Part shown: piece by piece, positions 18,181 to 26,275 of the stretch
How the letters are laid out: each line of letters opens with the position of its first letter
Numbering within the stretch: position 1 is the stretch's first letter
DNA from: Arthrobacter woluwensis
GTDB lineage: Bacteria > Actinomycetota > Actinomycetes > Actinomycetales > Micrococcaceae
Assembly (NCBI RefSeq): GCF_900105345.1
Contig: NZ_FNSN01000003.1
Span: 1,798,001-1,862,000 of the forward strand
Length of the DNA stretch: 64,000 nt
Direction of reading: 5' to 3'
Made by a program: the position numbers and the translations under genes
The notes under the pieces: generated by a model
Told to the model about the DNA's origin: nothing
Database searches by the model: none
The model's input: the letters and a program-made list of their open reading frames with translations, nothing else

Positions 18181-18215
18181 ATTAAAAATGCCCCGGTTCG
18201 CGTGAACCGGGGCAT
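18181..18215 (-). terminator. Intrinsic terminator of tRNA-Gly
   Basis: Perfect 12-base arms (18188-18199 and 18204-18215) with loop GCGT. Read on the minus strand the stem is followed by TTTTTAAT, a true U-tract, directly after the tRNA-Gly gene. Confidence 0.88.
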
Positions 18216-18221
18216 CGGGAG

Positions 18222-18292
18222 AGGGGACGACGGGAATCGAACCCGCGTAATCAGTTTGGAAGACTGAGGCTCTACCATTGAGCTACGTCCCC
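18222..18292 (-). tRNA. tRNA-Gly (anticodon TCC)
   Basis: 71 bases, the usual length for tRNA-Gly. The acceptor stem is GGGGACG/CGTCCCC, the D arm AGCTC...GAGC, the anticodon loop CTTCCAA (TCC) and the T loop TTCGATT. No CCA is encoded. Confidence 0.95.
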
Positions 18293-18364
18293 GTTGCGCG
18301 TTTGAGCTTACAGGCGAGCCGGGACGATCGCAAAACGGGGCTTGCCCAGGTGCGCCGAACCCGA

Positions 18365-18396
18365 TTTAGGGAATGCGTCACGGTGGCCTATAGACT
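18365..18396 (+). promoter_or_regulatory. Candidate promoter of tRNA-Pro
   Basis: TTTAGG (18365-18370) and TATAGA (18389-18394) are separated by 18 bases. Transcription would start about ten bases before the tRNA. The -35 match is weak. Confidence 0.4.
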
Positions 18397-18410
18397 GTCA
18401 TCTGCACTTA

Positions 18411-18485
18411 CGGGGTGTAGCTCAGCTTGGCTAGAGCGCCTGCTTTGGGAGCAGGAAGTCGCAGGTTCAAATCCTGTCACCCCGA
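18411..18485 (+). tRNA. tRNA-Pro (anticodon TGG)
   Basis: The acceptor stem is CGGGGTG/CACCCCG with discriminator A, the D arm AGCTC...GAGC, the anticodon loop TTTGGGA-type context with TGG, and the T loop TTCAAAT. It is 75 bases, without encoded CCA. Confidence 0.95.
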
Positions 18486-18572
18486 CTCTGCGCACACATC
18501 TGCCATCGGTGCGTTCACAGCAATCCGGCGGCGCAGAACTGAATCCAGACACCAATCAGGAGAACGAACGCC

Positions 18573-19925
18573 GTGAAGAGCGCTGTCGAGAACCTTTCGC
18601 CCACCCGGGTCAAGCTCAATGTCGAGGTCCCCTTCGAGGAGCTGAAGCCCAGCATTGACGAGGCGTACAAGACCATCGCCTCCCAGATCCAGGTCCCGGG
18701 CTTCCGCAAGGGCAAGGTTCCGTCCAAGCTGGTCGACCAGCGTGTCGGTCGTGGCTACGTCCTCGAGACCGCCATCAACGATGGCCTCAACGGCTGGTAC
18801 CAGCAGGCCGTGGCCGAGACGGAGATCCGCCCACTGAGCCGTCCCGAGGTCGAGATCACCGAGGTCCCGGACCCCTCCGCCACCGATGGTGAGCTGAAGT
18901 TCCAGGTCGAGGTGGACGTCCGTCCCGAGGTCGAGCTGCCCGACTACGCCGGCATCAAGGTCGAGGTCGCCGCCGCAGAGGCGAGCGAAGCCGACGTCGA
19001 CAAGGCTCTTGAGGATCTGCGCAGCCGTTTCGGCACCCTCGTGGCCGCCGACCGTCCGGCCGCCGACGATGACTTCATCACGATCGACATCGCCGCCAGC
19101 ATCGACGGCGAAGAGGTCGACAGCGCGAGCGGTCTGTCCTACCAGGTCGGCTCCGGCACCATGCTGGAAGGCCTCGACGAGGCCGTCACCGGCCTGTCCG
19201 TCGACGAGGACGCCGTCTTCGACACCACCCTGGTGGGCGGCGAGCACGCCGGCGCCAAGGCCCAGGTCAAGGTCGTTCTCAAGAGCGTCAAGGTCCGCGA
19301 ACTGCCGAAGGCCGATGACGACTTCGCTCAGCTGGCCTCCGAGTTCGACACCATCGCCGAACTCCGTGAGGACCTGGCCAAGCAGGCCGCCGAGGGCAAG
19401 CTCATGGAGCAGGGCGTCGAGGCCCGCGACAAGGTCCTGGACAAGCTCGTCGAGCTGATCTCCGTGCCGGTCCCCGAGTCCGTCATTGAAGAGCAGATCG
19501 AGCAGCACTTCTCCCCGGAGAACAACCACGCCGGTGAGGACCACGACACCGAGGAGCACCGCGCCGAGGTCAAGGCCAACTCCGAGCGTGCGTTCCAGAA
19601 CGAGATCATCCTTGACGCCATCGCGGACAAGGAAGAGGTCGGCGTCTCCCAGAACGAGCTCATCGACTACCTGGTGACCACCGCTTCGCAGTACGGCATG
19701 GAGCCGAACCAGTTCGCCCAGATCCTCGACCAGGCCGGCCAGGTGCCGCTCATGGTCGCCGAGGTCCGCCGCCGCAAGGCTCTGGCCGTCGTGCTGGGCC
19801 AGGCCGAGGTCGTCGACTCCGAGGGCAAGGCCGTGGACCTGAGCGACTTCGTCAAGGGTCGCGACGAGCTCGAAGCCGAAGCCGCCGAAGAGGGCGCCGA
19901 GGAAGCCGCTGACGCCAAGGCGTAA
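18573..19925 (+). CDS. tig: Trigger factor
   Basis: Ribosome-bound chaperone and peptidyl-prolyl isomerase that meets nascent chains. The N-terminal domain contains the ribosome-docking signature GFRKGK (residues ~44-49). An FKBP-type domain occupies about 155-240, and the C-terminal helical domain ends in an acidic Ala/Glu tail. It is 450 residues, from GTG 18573. It precedes clpP1-clpP2-clpX, a conserved actinobacterial order linking folding and proteolysis. Confidence 0.96.
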   Translation: MKSAVENLSPTRVKLNVEVPFEELKPSIDEAYKTIASQIQVPGFRKGKVPSKLVDQRVGRGYVLETAINDGLNGWYQQAVAETEIRPLSRPEVEITEVPDPSATDGELKFQVEVDVRPEVELPDYAGIKVEVAAAEASEADVDKALEDLRSRFGTLVAADRPAADDDFITIDIAASIDGEEVDSASGLSYQVGSGTMLEGLDEAVTGLSVDEDAVFDTTLVGGEHAGAKAQVKVVLKSVKVRELPKADDDFAQLASEFDTIAELREDLAKQAAEGKLMEQGVEARDKVLDKLVELISVPVPESVIEEQIEQHFSPENNHAGEDHDTEEHRAEVKANSERAFQNEIILDAIADKEEVGVSQNELIDYLVTTASQYGMEPNQFAQILDQAGQVPLMVAEVRRRKALAVVLGQAEVVDSEGKAVDLSDFVKGRDELEAEAAEEGAEEAADAKA

Positions 19926-19934
19926 GCATTCCGA

Positions 19935-19956
19935 CGACGGCGGGCTGCCGCCGTCG
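19935..19956 (+). terminator. Short hairpin after tig
   Basis: CGACGGCGG (19935-19943) and CCGCCGTCG (19948-19956) around a four-base loop, ten bases past the tig stop. The first of two tandem hairpins. Confidence 0.55.
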
Positions 19957-19970
19957 CACGCTGCATGACA

Positions 19971-20010
19971 CGAAGGACCGCCGGAGGAACATTCCTCCGG
20001 CGGTCCTTCG
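19971..20010 (+). terminator. Strong hairpin between tig and clpP1
   Basis: Perfect 19-base arms (19971-19989 and 19992-20010). It probably ends the tig transcript, leaving clpP1-clpP2 to its own promoter. No U-tract. Confidence 0.7.
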
Positions 20011-20030
20011 CGTTGTGCAGCCACCGGCCC

Positions 20031-20048
20031 GGTGCGCCTAAAGCGAAC
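20031..20048. promoter_or_regulatory. ClgR-type operator upstream of clpP1
   Basis: CGCCTAAAGCGAAC (20035-20048) fits the CGCYNANRGCGWWS core of the ClgR motif known from Corynebacterium, though the two outer W positions at the 5' side do not match. ClgR activates clpP1P2 in several actinobacteria. The box is centred roughly 59 bases before the start site expected from TAGTGT (20087-20092), a normal place for an activator. Confidence 0.6.
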
Positions 20049-20142
20049 AGGGCCGTTTTGGCGAACAACGGCCCGCCGAAAACGGTTAGTGTCCAAGTAA
20101 CCGAAATCCGTTTGCGGCCATCCACGAAAGAGGTAGGCAACC

Positions 20143-20763
20143 ATGTCACAGCAAACACCGGCACCGCGCATGGCGAGCGTTGACCCTGCGGCGCAGGACA
20201 ACTACATCTACAATCGCCTGCTCAAGGAGCGCATCATCTGGCTCGGCTCGGAGGTGCGTGACGAGAACGCCAACGCCATCTGCTCCCAGCTGCTGCTCCT
20301 GTCGGCAGAGGACCCCGAGAAGGACATCTACCTCTACATCAACTCACCTGGCGGTTCCGTCACGGCGGGCATGGCGATCTACGACACCATGCAGTTCATC
20401 CCGAACGATGTGGTGACGGTGGCGACCGGTCTGGCCGCCTCCATGGGTCAGTTCCTCCTCTCCTCGGGCACGAAGGGCAAGCGCTACGCCACCCCGAACG
20501 CCCGCATCCTGATGCACCAGCCTTCGGGCGGCATCGGCGGCACGGCCTCGGACATCAAGATCCAGGCCGAGCTCATCCTCCACATGAAGAAGGTCATGGC
20601 GGAACTCACCGCCGAGCAGACCGGTCAGAGCGTGGAGACCATCCTCAAGGACAACGACCGGGACAAGTGGTTCACGGCGAAGGAAGGCCTGGAATACGGC
20701 TTCTTCGACAAGATCGCCGAGCACGCGGCCTCCGTGCCGGGCGGCGGCGGAACCAACAAGTAA
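20143..20763 (+). CDS. clpP1: ATP-dependent Clp protease proteolytic subunit 1
   Basis: Serine peptidase subunit of the Clp complex, fed by ClpX or ClpC. It is 206 residues with a complete triad: Ser100 in GLAASMGQ, His125 in LMHQPSGG, and Asp170 in ILKDNDRD. Ribosome-binding site GAGGTAGG precedes ATG 20143. In actinobacteria ClpP1 and ClpP2 form a mixed tetradecamer; clpP2 follows after 30 bases in the same operon. Likely activated by ClgR through the box at 20031-20048. Confidence 0.97.
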   Translation: MSQQTPAPRMASVDPAAQDNYIYNRLLKERIIWLGSEVRDENANAICSQLLLLSAEDPEKDIYLYINSPGGSVTAGMAIYDTMQFIPNDVVTVATGLAASMGQFLLSSGTKGKRYATPNARILMHQPSGGIGGTASDIKIQAELILHMKKVMAELTAEQTGQSVETILKDNDRDKWFTAKEGLEYGFFDKIAEHAASVPGGGGTNK

Positions 20764-20793
20764 CATCGGACCGATTCGCAAGGAGTCACAGAC

Positions 20794-21453
20794 ATGAACT
20801 ACAACTTCGGTTGGTCCGCGGGAAACCTGCCCAACAACCGCTACGTCCTGCCCCAGTTCGAGGAGCGCACGCCGTACGGCTTCAAGCGCCAGGACCCGTA
20901 CACCAAGCTGTTCGAGGATCGCATCATCTTCCTGGGCGTCCAGGTCGATGACGCCTCGGCCGATGACATCATGGCGCAGCTGCTCGTGCTCGAGTCGACC
21001 GACCCGGAACGGGACATCACGCTCTACATCAACTCCCCGGGTGGGTCGTTCACGGCGATGACCGCGATCTACGACACCATGCAGTACATCCGCCCGGAGA
21101 TCCAGACGGTCTGCCTCGGCCAGGCGGCCAGCGCCGCCGCGGTCCTGCTGGCGGCCGGAACCCCCGGAAAGCGCCTGGCCCTGCCGAACGCCCGTGTCCT
21201 GATCCACCAGCCCGCCCTCTCCGGCGGCCAGGGCGGACAGGCCTCCGACCTGGAGATCCAGGCCAACGAGGTCATGCGGATGCGGTCCTGGCTGGAGGAG
21301 ACGCTGGCTCAGCACTCGGGCCGCACGCCCGAGCAGCTGAACAACGACATCGAGCGCGACAAGATCCTGACCGCCGCCGAGGCTGTGGAATACGGCCTGG
21401 TGGACCAGGTGCTTGATTCCCGCAAGGTGAAGAAGGTCGCGATCACGCGCTGA
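20794..21453 (+). CDS. clpP2: ATP-dependent Clp protease proteolytic subunit 2
   Basis: Second ClpP of the hetero-oligomeric protease, 219 residues. The triad is Ser113 in GQAASAAAV, His138 in LIHQPALSG, and Asp185 in LNNDIERDK. The N-terminal ~15 residues ([17 protein letters not shown]) are a propeptide that is normally processed. Operon with clpP1; closed by the hairpin at 21472-21501. Confidence 0.97.
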   Translation: MNYNFGWSAGNLPNNRYVLPQFEERTPYGFKRQDPYTKLFEDRIIFLGVQVDDASADDIMAQLLVLESTDPERDITLYINSPGGSFTAMTAIYDTMQYIRPEIQTVCLGQAASAAAVLLAAGTPGKRLALPNARVLIHQPALSGGQGGQASDLEIQANEVMRMRSWLEETLAQHSGRTPEQLNNDIERDKILTAAEAVEYGLVDQVLDSRKVKKVAITR

Positions 21454-21471
21454 TCCTCAGCGCAGCCGGAA

Positions 21472-21501
21472 GTCGCCGGGGCAATTATTTGCCCCGGCGA
21501 C
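21472..21501 (+). terminator. Terminator of clpP1-clpP2
   Basis: Perfect 13-base arms (21472-21484 and 21489-21501) around TTAT, followed by the pyrimidine-rich GTCTGTCTT. It separates clpP2 from clpX. Confidence 0.8.
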
Positions 21502-21603
21502 GTCTGTCTTCGGCCAAAGTGTCGGAGCCCTGACTTAGAGTGGAAATACGACTGGAGCCCGGAGACACACCGTTCCCGGGTGGGCGACGAAGGGAAGTCC
21601 CTC

Positions 21604-22881
21604 ATGGCTCGGATTGGTGAGAGCACGGACCTGCTCAAATGCTCCTTCTGCGGAAAGAGCCAGAAGCAGGTGCGCAAGCTCATCGCAGGTCCCGGGGTGT
21701 ACATCTGTGACGAGTGCATCGAGCTCTGCAACGAGATCATCGAAGAGGAGCTGGCGGAGGTCAAGGACCTCGGCCCCATGGAGCTGCCCAAGCCCCGCGA
21801 GATCTTCGACTTCCTCCAGCAGTACGTCATCGGCCAGGAGCCGGCCAAGCGTGCGCTCTCCGTCGCCGTCTACAACCACTACAAGCGCATCCGGTCCGGG
21901 GCTTCCGGCACGGCGCTGGGGGAGGGCCTCGACGAGGTCGAGGTGGCCAAGTCCAATGTCCTGCTCGTCGGCCCCACCGGCTGTGGCAAGACCTATCTGG
22001 CACAGACACTCGCCAAGCGTCTCAACGTCCCGTTCGCGGTGGCCGACGCGACAGCCCTGACGGAGGCCGGGTACGTGGGCGAGGATGTCGAGAACATCCT
22101 CCTCAAGCTCATTCAGGCCGCCGACTATGACGTCAAGAAGGCCGAACACGGCATCATCTACATCGACGAGATCGACAAGATCTCCCGGAAGAGCGAGAAC
22201 CCTTCCATCACGCGGGACGTCTCCGGTGAGGGCGTTCAGCAGGCTCTTCTCAAGATCCTGGAGGGGACCGTGGCCAGCGTGCCGCCGCAGGGCGGCCGCA
22301 AGCACCCGCACCAGGAGTTCATCCAGATCGACACGACCAATGTGCTCTTCATCGTGGCCGGCGCCTTCGCCGGCCTGGAGGAGATCATCGGCTCGCGGGC
22401 GGGGAAGAAGGGCATCGGCTTCGGTGCTCCGCTGCATTCCGCCGAGGACCACACGGACAACTACGCGGACGTCCTTCCGGAGGACCTGCTGAAGTTCGGT
22501 CTGATCCCCGAGTTCATCGGGCGCCTGCCGGTCATTACGAGCGTCTCCCATCTGGACCGCCCCGCGCTCATCCAGATCCTCACCGAGCCGCGTAACGCGC
22601 TGACGAAGCAGTACCAGAAGATGTTCCACCTCGACGGCGTGGAACTCGAGTTCGAGCAGGAAGCGCTGGACGCGATCGCGGACCAGGCCCTGGAGCGCGG
22701 CACCGGAGCCCGGGGTCTGCGGGCCATCCTCGAGGAAGTCCTGCTGCCGATCATGTTCGATCTGCCCAGCCGCGAGGATGTGGCCACCGTGGTCATCACC
22801 AAGGACGTGGTCACGGACAAGGCCGAACCCACCATCATCAGTCACGAAGTCCGGGCCAAGCGCCGGAACAAGTCCGCCTGA
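21604..22881 (+). CDS. clpX: ATP-dependent Clp protease ATP-binding subunit ClpX
   Basis: AAA+ unfoldase that delivers substrates to ClpP. The N-terminal zinc-binding domain has two Cys pairs (CSFC, CDEC) at ~13-40; the Walker A is GPTGCGKT near 120, with Walker [11 protein letters not shown] and pore loop GYVGED. It is 425 residues, the usual length. ATG 21604 is chosen over an upstream GTG (21580) because GAAGGGAAG lies just before it. Separated from clpP2 by a terminator, so probably with its own promoter. Confidence 0.97.
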   Translation: MARIGESTDLLKCSFCGKSQKQVRKLIAGPGVYICDECIELCNEIIEEELAEVKDLGPMELPKPREIFDFLQQYVIGQEPAKRALSVAVYNHYKRIRSGASGTALGEGLDEVEVAKSNVLLVGPTGCGKTYLAQTLAKRLNVPFAVADATALTEAGYVGEDVENILLKLIQAADYDVKKAEHGIIYIDEIDKISRKSENPSITRDVSGEGVQQALLKILEGTVASVPPQGGRKHPHQEFIQIDTTNVLFIVAGAFAGLEEIIGSRAGKKGIGFGAPLHSAEDHTDNYADVLPEDLLKFGLIPEFIGRLPVITSVSHLDRPALIQILTEPRNALTKQYQKMFHLDGVELEFEQEALDAIADQALERGTGARGLRAILEEVLLPIMFDLPSREDVATVVITKDVVTDKAEPTIISHEVRAKRRNKSA

Positions 22882-22931
22882 TCCCCGTCGTCCTGACTCG
22901 AACACCCCCCGTACAGCAAGGAGCACTTTCA

Positions 22932-23537
22932 GTGGAACAGCAGCGCGCCGATTTCTGGTTCGATCCCGTATGCCCCTTCGCGTGGGTGACCAGTCGCTGG
23001 ATCGGCGAGGTGGAAGAGGTCCGTCCCATCACGGTCCAGTGGCACGTCATGAGCCTTTCGGTGCTGAACGAAGGCCGCGACCTCCCCGAGAACTACCGGG
23101 CACTCATGGACCAGGCCTGGGGCCCGGTCCGAGTGATCATCGCGGCGAGCCAGCAGCACGGCGAGCAGTACATCAAGCCGCTCTACGACGCCATGGGCAC
23201 CGAGATCCACAACAACGGCAACAAGGATTACCCCGCCGTCGTCGCCAAGGCTCTGGCCGAGGTGGGGCTCCCCGCCGAGCTGGCCGCGGCCGGTGAGAGC
23301 GATGCCTATGACGAGGCGCTCCGTGCCTCCCACGAGGACGGGATCTCCCGCGTGGGCCAGGACGTCGGGACCCCTGTGGTGGCCTTCAACGGCACGGCCT
23401 TCTTCGGGCCGGTCATGACCCGTATCCCGCGTGGCGAGGAAGCCGGGCGCATCTGGGACGCCGCCGTCACGCTCGGTGGGTACCCGCACTTCTTCGAGCT
23501 CAAGCGCAGCCGGACCGAAAGTCCCGAATTCGACTGA
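22932..23537 (+). CDS. DsbA-fold protein of the mycothiol-dependent nitroreductase (Rv2466c) family
   Basis: A thioredoxin-fold oxidoreductase with helical insert, 201 residues, starting GTG 22932. The N-terminus FWFDPVCPFAW places the active-site motif at Cys14. The mycobacterial protein has Cys-Pro-Trp-Cys; here it reads Cys-Pro-Phe-Ala, so the resolving Cys is absent and only a monothiol, mycothiol-dependent mechanism would work. The GTPVVAFNG cis-Pro loop is intact. It sits 50 bases after clpX, possibly in the same transcript. Confidence 0.88.
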   Translation: MEQQRADFWFDPVCPFAWVTSRWIGEVEEVRPITVQWHVMSLSVLNEGRDLPENYRALMDQAWGPVRVIIAASQQHGEQYIKPLYDAMGTEIHNNGNKDYPAVVAKALAEVGLPAELAAAGESDAYDEALRASHEDGISRVGQDVGTPVVAFNGTAFFGPVMTRIPRGEEAGRIWDAAVTLGGYPHFFELKRSRTESPEFD

Positions 23538-23552
23538 TCCCGTGCCCTGACG

Positions 23553-24440
23553 CTACTTCAGGAAGCGTGAGGTCCGGCGGTCCGCGAGGATCTTCCCGTT
23601 CGTCTGACAGGTGGGGCAGTACTGCAGTGCCCGGTCGGCGAAGGAGACTTCGCGGACCGTGTCACCGCACACCGGGCACGCCTGGCCTGCCCGGCCGTGG
23701 ACGCGCATGCCACCCCTCTTGGCGTCCTTGAGCAGCTCCGGCGGCTTACCGGAGGCGGCCGCCACGGCCTCACCGAGAACCTGCTCGACGGCGGTGAAGA
23801 TGCGGGAGCGTTCGTCCTCGTCCAGTGACTTGGCGATGGCGAAAGGCGAGATCCTCGCGGCGTGCAGGATCTCGTCACTGTAGGCGTTGCCGATGCCCGC
23901 GATCACGGACTGGTTCCGCAGCAGCCCCTTGATCTGTTGCGAGCTGCCCTCGATGATGCCGTCCAGCACGTCCTGTGTGAAGCCGGGGTCGAGTGGATCC
24001 GGCCCCAGACCGGCGATGCCCGGAACCTCTGAAGGATCGCGGACCACGTACACCGCCAGGCTCTTCCGGGTGCCGGCCTCCGTGAGGTCGAAACCGACGT
24101 GCGTTGCCGGTTGCCCGTCCCGGGCGGGCACTGAGAACGAGAGCCGCGCGGCGATCGGACCGGATCCGGGCCGAAGCGGTTTCGACGAGGGGCTCTCGGT
24201 ATAGCGGAGCCAGCCCGCCTTGGCCAGGTGGAAGACGAAGTGGAGCCCCTCGACGTCGAGATCCAGGAACTTCCCGTGCCGTGCGACGCCCGTGACGGTC
24301 TTGCCCTCCAGCGCTGAGTACGGGGGATCCGCCGTCTTCAGCACCGCGAACGAGGTGATCCTGACGGAGTCCACGACGGATCCTCGTAGCTTGTCGTCCA
24401 GGAAGGCCCGCAGCCCCGTGATCTCTGGCAGTTCCGGCAT
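23553..24440 (-). CDS. Formamidopyrimidine-DNA glycosylase family protein
   Basis: Base-excision repair enzyme for oxidised purines or pyrimidines, 295 residues. MPELPEITG gives the catalytic Pro2-Glu3. The helix-two-turn-helix GIGNAYSDEIL and a C-terminal zinc finger (CPVC ... CPTC) are present. ATG 24440 was chosen because it places Pro next to Met1. It converges with the DsbA-fold gene across 15 bases. This is the second Fpg/Nei protein in the window; its exact specificity cannot be read. Confidence 0.92.
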   Translation of the reverse strand: MPELPEITGLRAFLDDKLRGSVVDSVRITSFAVLKTADPPYSALEGKTVTGVARHGKFLDLDVEGLHFVFHLAKAGWLRYTESPSSKPLRPGSGPIAARLSFSVPARDGQPATHVGFDLTEAGTRKSLAVYVVRDPSEVPGIAGLGPDPLDPGFTQDVLDGIIEGSSQQIKGLLRNQSVIAGIGNAYSDEILHAARISPFAIAKSLDEDERSRIFTAVEQVLGEAVAAASGKPPELLKDAKRGGMRVHGRAGQACPVCGDTVREVSFADRALQYCPTCQTNGKILADRRTSRFLK

Positions 24441-24563
24441 GCCACTACTGTGCCACACGGCGCCGCACCGCGCCCGGCGCGTGGTGCGGTCGCTCCGTGG
24501 GCGCGGCCCCAGGGGCTGGAAACCGAGGGCTGGAATCACATCGGAGTAGTTCTTCCGGAGGTC

Positions 24564-24592
24564 TTGTCCCGCCCAGTGGACAGGATCACAAT
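24564..24592 (+). promoter_or_regulatory. Candidate promoter for a free-standing RNA
   Basis: TTGTCC (24564-24569) and CACAAT (24587-24592) are separated by exactly 17 bases on the plus strand. No plus-strand protein gene follows; a hairpin terminator does, about 210 bases downstream. Confidence 0.4.
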
Positions 24593-24598
24593 GGTGAG

Positions 24599-24804
24599 TA
24601 CCACTCCGCAAGGAGAGGACGCGGAAGCCAGAGATTCAGAGATGAGGGACCCTGACGCAGCCATCGGCGAAGTCGGGAACTCGCCGCCAGTGACGAGGCG
24701 GGAAGACCTGAAGATCCGAGGATTCCGCCAGACTGCCGGTCCGTCACCAGGCAGCCGAAAGTCGAAGCCCCACCGACGGCAACACGCCGATGGGGCTTCC
24801 CCTT
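24599..24804 (+). ncRNA. Candidate structured non-coding RNA
   Basis: The 398-base gap between fpg and rsgA holds no convincing protein gene but has a sequence with RNA character. It contains a GCAA tetraloop hairpin (CTCC/GGAG, 24604-24615), a GGCGA/TCGCC stem (24666-24685), a CTGCCGGT stem with one bulge (24733-24754) and a closing terminator hairpin (24764-24799) followed by CCCCTTT. A promoter-like pair lies at the right distance upstream. I do not recognise it as tmRNA, RNase P, SRP or a known riboswitch. It could instead be the long 3' end of rsgA on the other strand. Confidence 0.4.
24764..24799. terminator. Hairpin downstream of rsgA
   Basis: GAAGCCCCA (24764-24772) and TGGGGCTTC (24791-24799) with an inner CGGC/GCCG stem. 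It can terminate rsgA on the minus strand; on the plus strand it is followed by CCCCTTT and would end the candidate RNA. Confidence 0.7.
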
Positions 24805-24838
24805 TGCCCGGAACAGGTCAGCTCCTGATCCCGCCGGT

Positions 24839-25951
24839 TCAGCGACGACGGTCGCGATTCTTCGCGAGCCCCCGTTCCTTGGCGAAGGCCCGGTGCTGAT
24901 GAGCCATCGACTTCATCTGGGCCAGCCGTTCGGAGCGCAGCCTCGCGTCTGTGCGGGCCGCCATGCGTTCCGCCTCCCGCTGGAGTTTCCGGTAGCTCTG
25001 CAGCCGGCGCTCGGTGAGAGTGCCCTCAGAGATCGCCGCCTGCACGGCGCACCCTGGTTCGGTCGTGTGGGCGCAATCCGAGAACCTGCACTGCGCGGCC
25101 AGATCCTCCAGGTCCGAGAAGGCATCGCTCACCCCCTCCTCGGAGCCGGTGACCCCTGCGGACCGCAGCCCGGGAGTGTCCAGGAGCACGCCGCCGTCGG
25201 GCATGGGCAGCAGCTCCCTCCACGCGGTGGTGTGCCGGCCCTTGCCGTCGACGGCGCGCACCTCTCCCGTGGCCAGAAGGTCGGCGCCCAGCAGACGGTT
25301 GCCCAGAGTGGACTTTCCGGCGCCGGACGGTCCGATCAACGCCACGGTGCCGCTGATCGCGGCGCGGAGTTCGTCCACGCCCGCCTCGGTCTCGGCGCTC
25401 GTGGCGACGACCCGGACACCGAGGGCCACCGGTCCCAGTTCCTCGAGTGCCGTTTCCGGATCCGGATGCGTGTCGGCTTTCGTCAGCGCGACGACGGGTG
25501 TGGCGCCCGAAGCCCAGGCAAGGGCCAGGAGCCGCTCCGTTCGGGAATGCCGGAGCGGGCTCGCGAGCGACACCGCCACCACGACGGTGTCGACGTTCGC
25601 GGCGAGTGCCTGTTCCTGGGAGTCGCCGCCCGCCGTCGCCCGGGCCAGCAGCGTCCGGCGCGGCAGCACGGAACCCAGGTGGGCCGCCGTCGAGCTCGTG
25701 GCAGGGACCATGGAGATCCAGTCTCCCGTGGTCGGCCAGAGTCCGTGGCCGACGCCCGGGGAGCCGAGGAGGTGGACCCGGCCCGGTCCGTGAGCGGTGA
25801 TGACCTCGCAGAGGCCGCGTTCGGCCCGCAGGACCCGGGCGGGAGAAGTCCCTGGATCGGCGAGCTGGGTGAAGGTTTCATGCCACTCCGGGTCCCAGCC
25901 GTGGGCGCGGAGCAGTGGGGATTCTGAGGTTTCGTGCAGTGAAGAAGTCAC
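24839..25951 (-). CDS. rsgA: Ribosome small subunit-dependent GTPase RsgA
   Basis: A circularly permuted GTPase that assists late 30S maturation. In 370 residues the order is OB-like N-terminal domain, then G4 TKAD before G1 GPSGAGKS (~residue 210) and G3 LLDTPGLRS, the permutation typical of the family. A zinc motif follows (CRFSDCAHTTEPGC). The start is GTG 25951 with GAAAGAG upstream. It is transcribed away from valS; a 23-codon ORF with a strong ribosome-binding site lies in its leader. Confidence 0.94.
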   Translation of the reverse strand: MTSSLHETSESPLLRAHGWDPEWHETFTQLADPGTSPARVLRAERGLCEVITAHGPGRVHLLGSPGVGHGLWPTTGDWISMVPATSSTAAHLGSVLPRRTLLARATAGGDSQEQALAANVDTVVVAVSLASPLRHSRTERLLALAWASGATPVVALTKADTHPDPETALEELGPVALGVRVVATSAETEAGVDELRAAISGTVALIGPSGAGKSTLGNRLLGADLLATGEVRAVDGKGRHTTAWRELLPMPDGGVLLDTPGLRSAGVTGSEEGVSDAFSDLEDLAAQCRFSDCAHTTEPGCAVQAAISEGTLTERRLQSYRKLQREAERMAARTDARLRSERLAQMKSMAHQHRAFAKERGLAKNRDRRR

Positions 25952-26050
25952 AGTGGAGACTCTTTCGTGGGGGTCTCCTGCCGCAGCTTGTGGCGCGGCG
26001 CGGTGCGTCCCGGACGGACGGAGTGCGGACGGCGCGCAGAGGAATGCGGC

Positions 26051-26122
26051 TCAGGCGGAGACGGGGGAGGTGTGGAATGTCGAAGCGTCGCCGGGCATGG
26101 CGACAGTGAACGTGACAGTCAT
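26051..26122 (-). CDS. Possible 23-residue leader peptide upstream of rsgA
   Basis: ATG 26122 is preceded, seven bases away, by the complete Shine-Dalgarno AAGGAGG (26130-26136), the strongest in the region. The frame encodes MTVTFTVAMPGDAS and nine more residues, then TGA. The ORF ends 99 bases before rsgA. A TATGCT hexamer upstream (near 26185) could be its -10. It is too short to prove by coding statistics; the perfect ribosome-binding site is the main argument. Confidence 0.45.
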   Translation of the reverse strand: MTVTFTVAMPGDASTFHTSPVSA

Positions 26123-26195
26123 GGTCACACCTCCTTCGGCGTCTCGGGCAGGCGGTCGGAGCGCCTGAATGTGAAGCAACCCTAGCATAACGCCG

Positions 26196-26230
26196 AAGGG
26201 GTGGTCCCGGAAGATCCGGGACCACCCCTT
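26196..26230 (-). terminator. Terminator of gluQRS-valS
   Basis: Perfect 15-base arms (26196-26210 and 26216-26230) around AAGAT, 45 bases past the valS stop. Confidence 0.78.
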
Positions 26231-26275
26231 TCGATGTCACGGCACCTTGTGCCGCGACTCAGCCATGCGATCGAC

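Noticed and set aside
20053-20085. Imperfect palindrome CCGTTTTGGCG / CGCCGAAAACGG before clpP1
   Set aside because: It needs one inserted base to align and overlaps the promoter spacer; the nearby ClgR-type box explains the region better.
24592-24899. Plus-strand ORF from ATG 24592
   Set aside because: It runs through the terminator hairpin into the antisense of rsgA, has no ribosome-binding site, and a composition unlike real proteins here.
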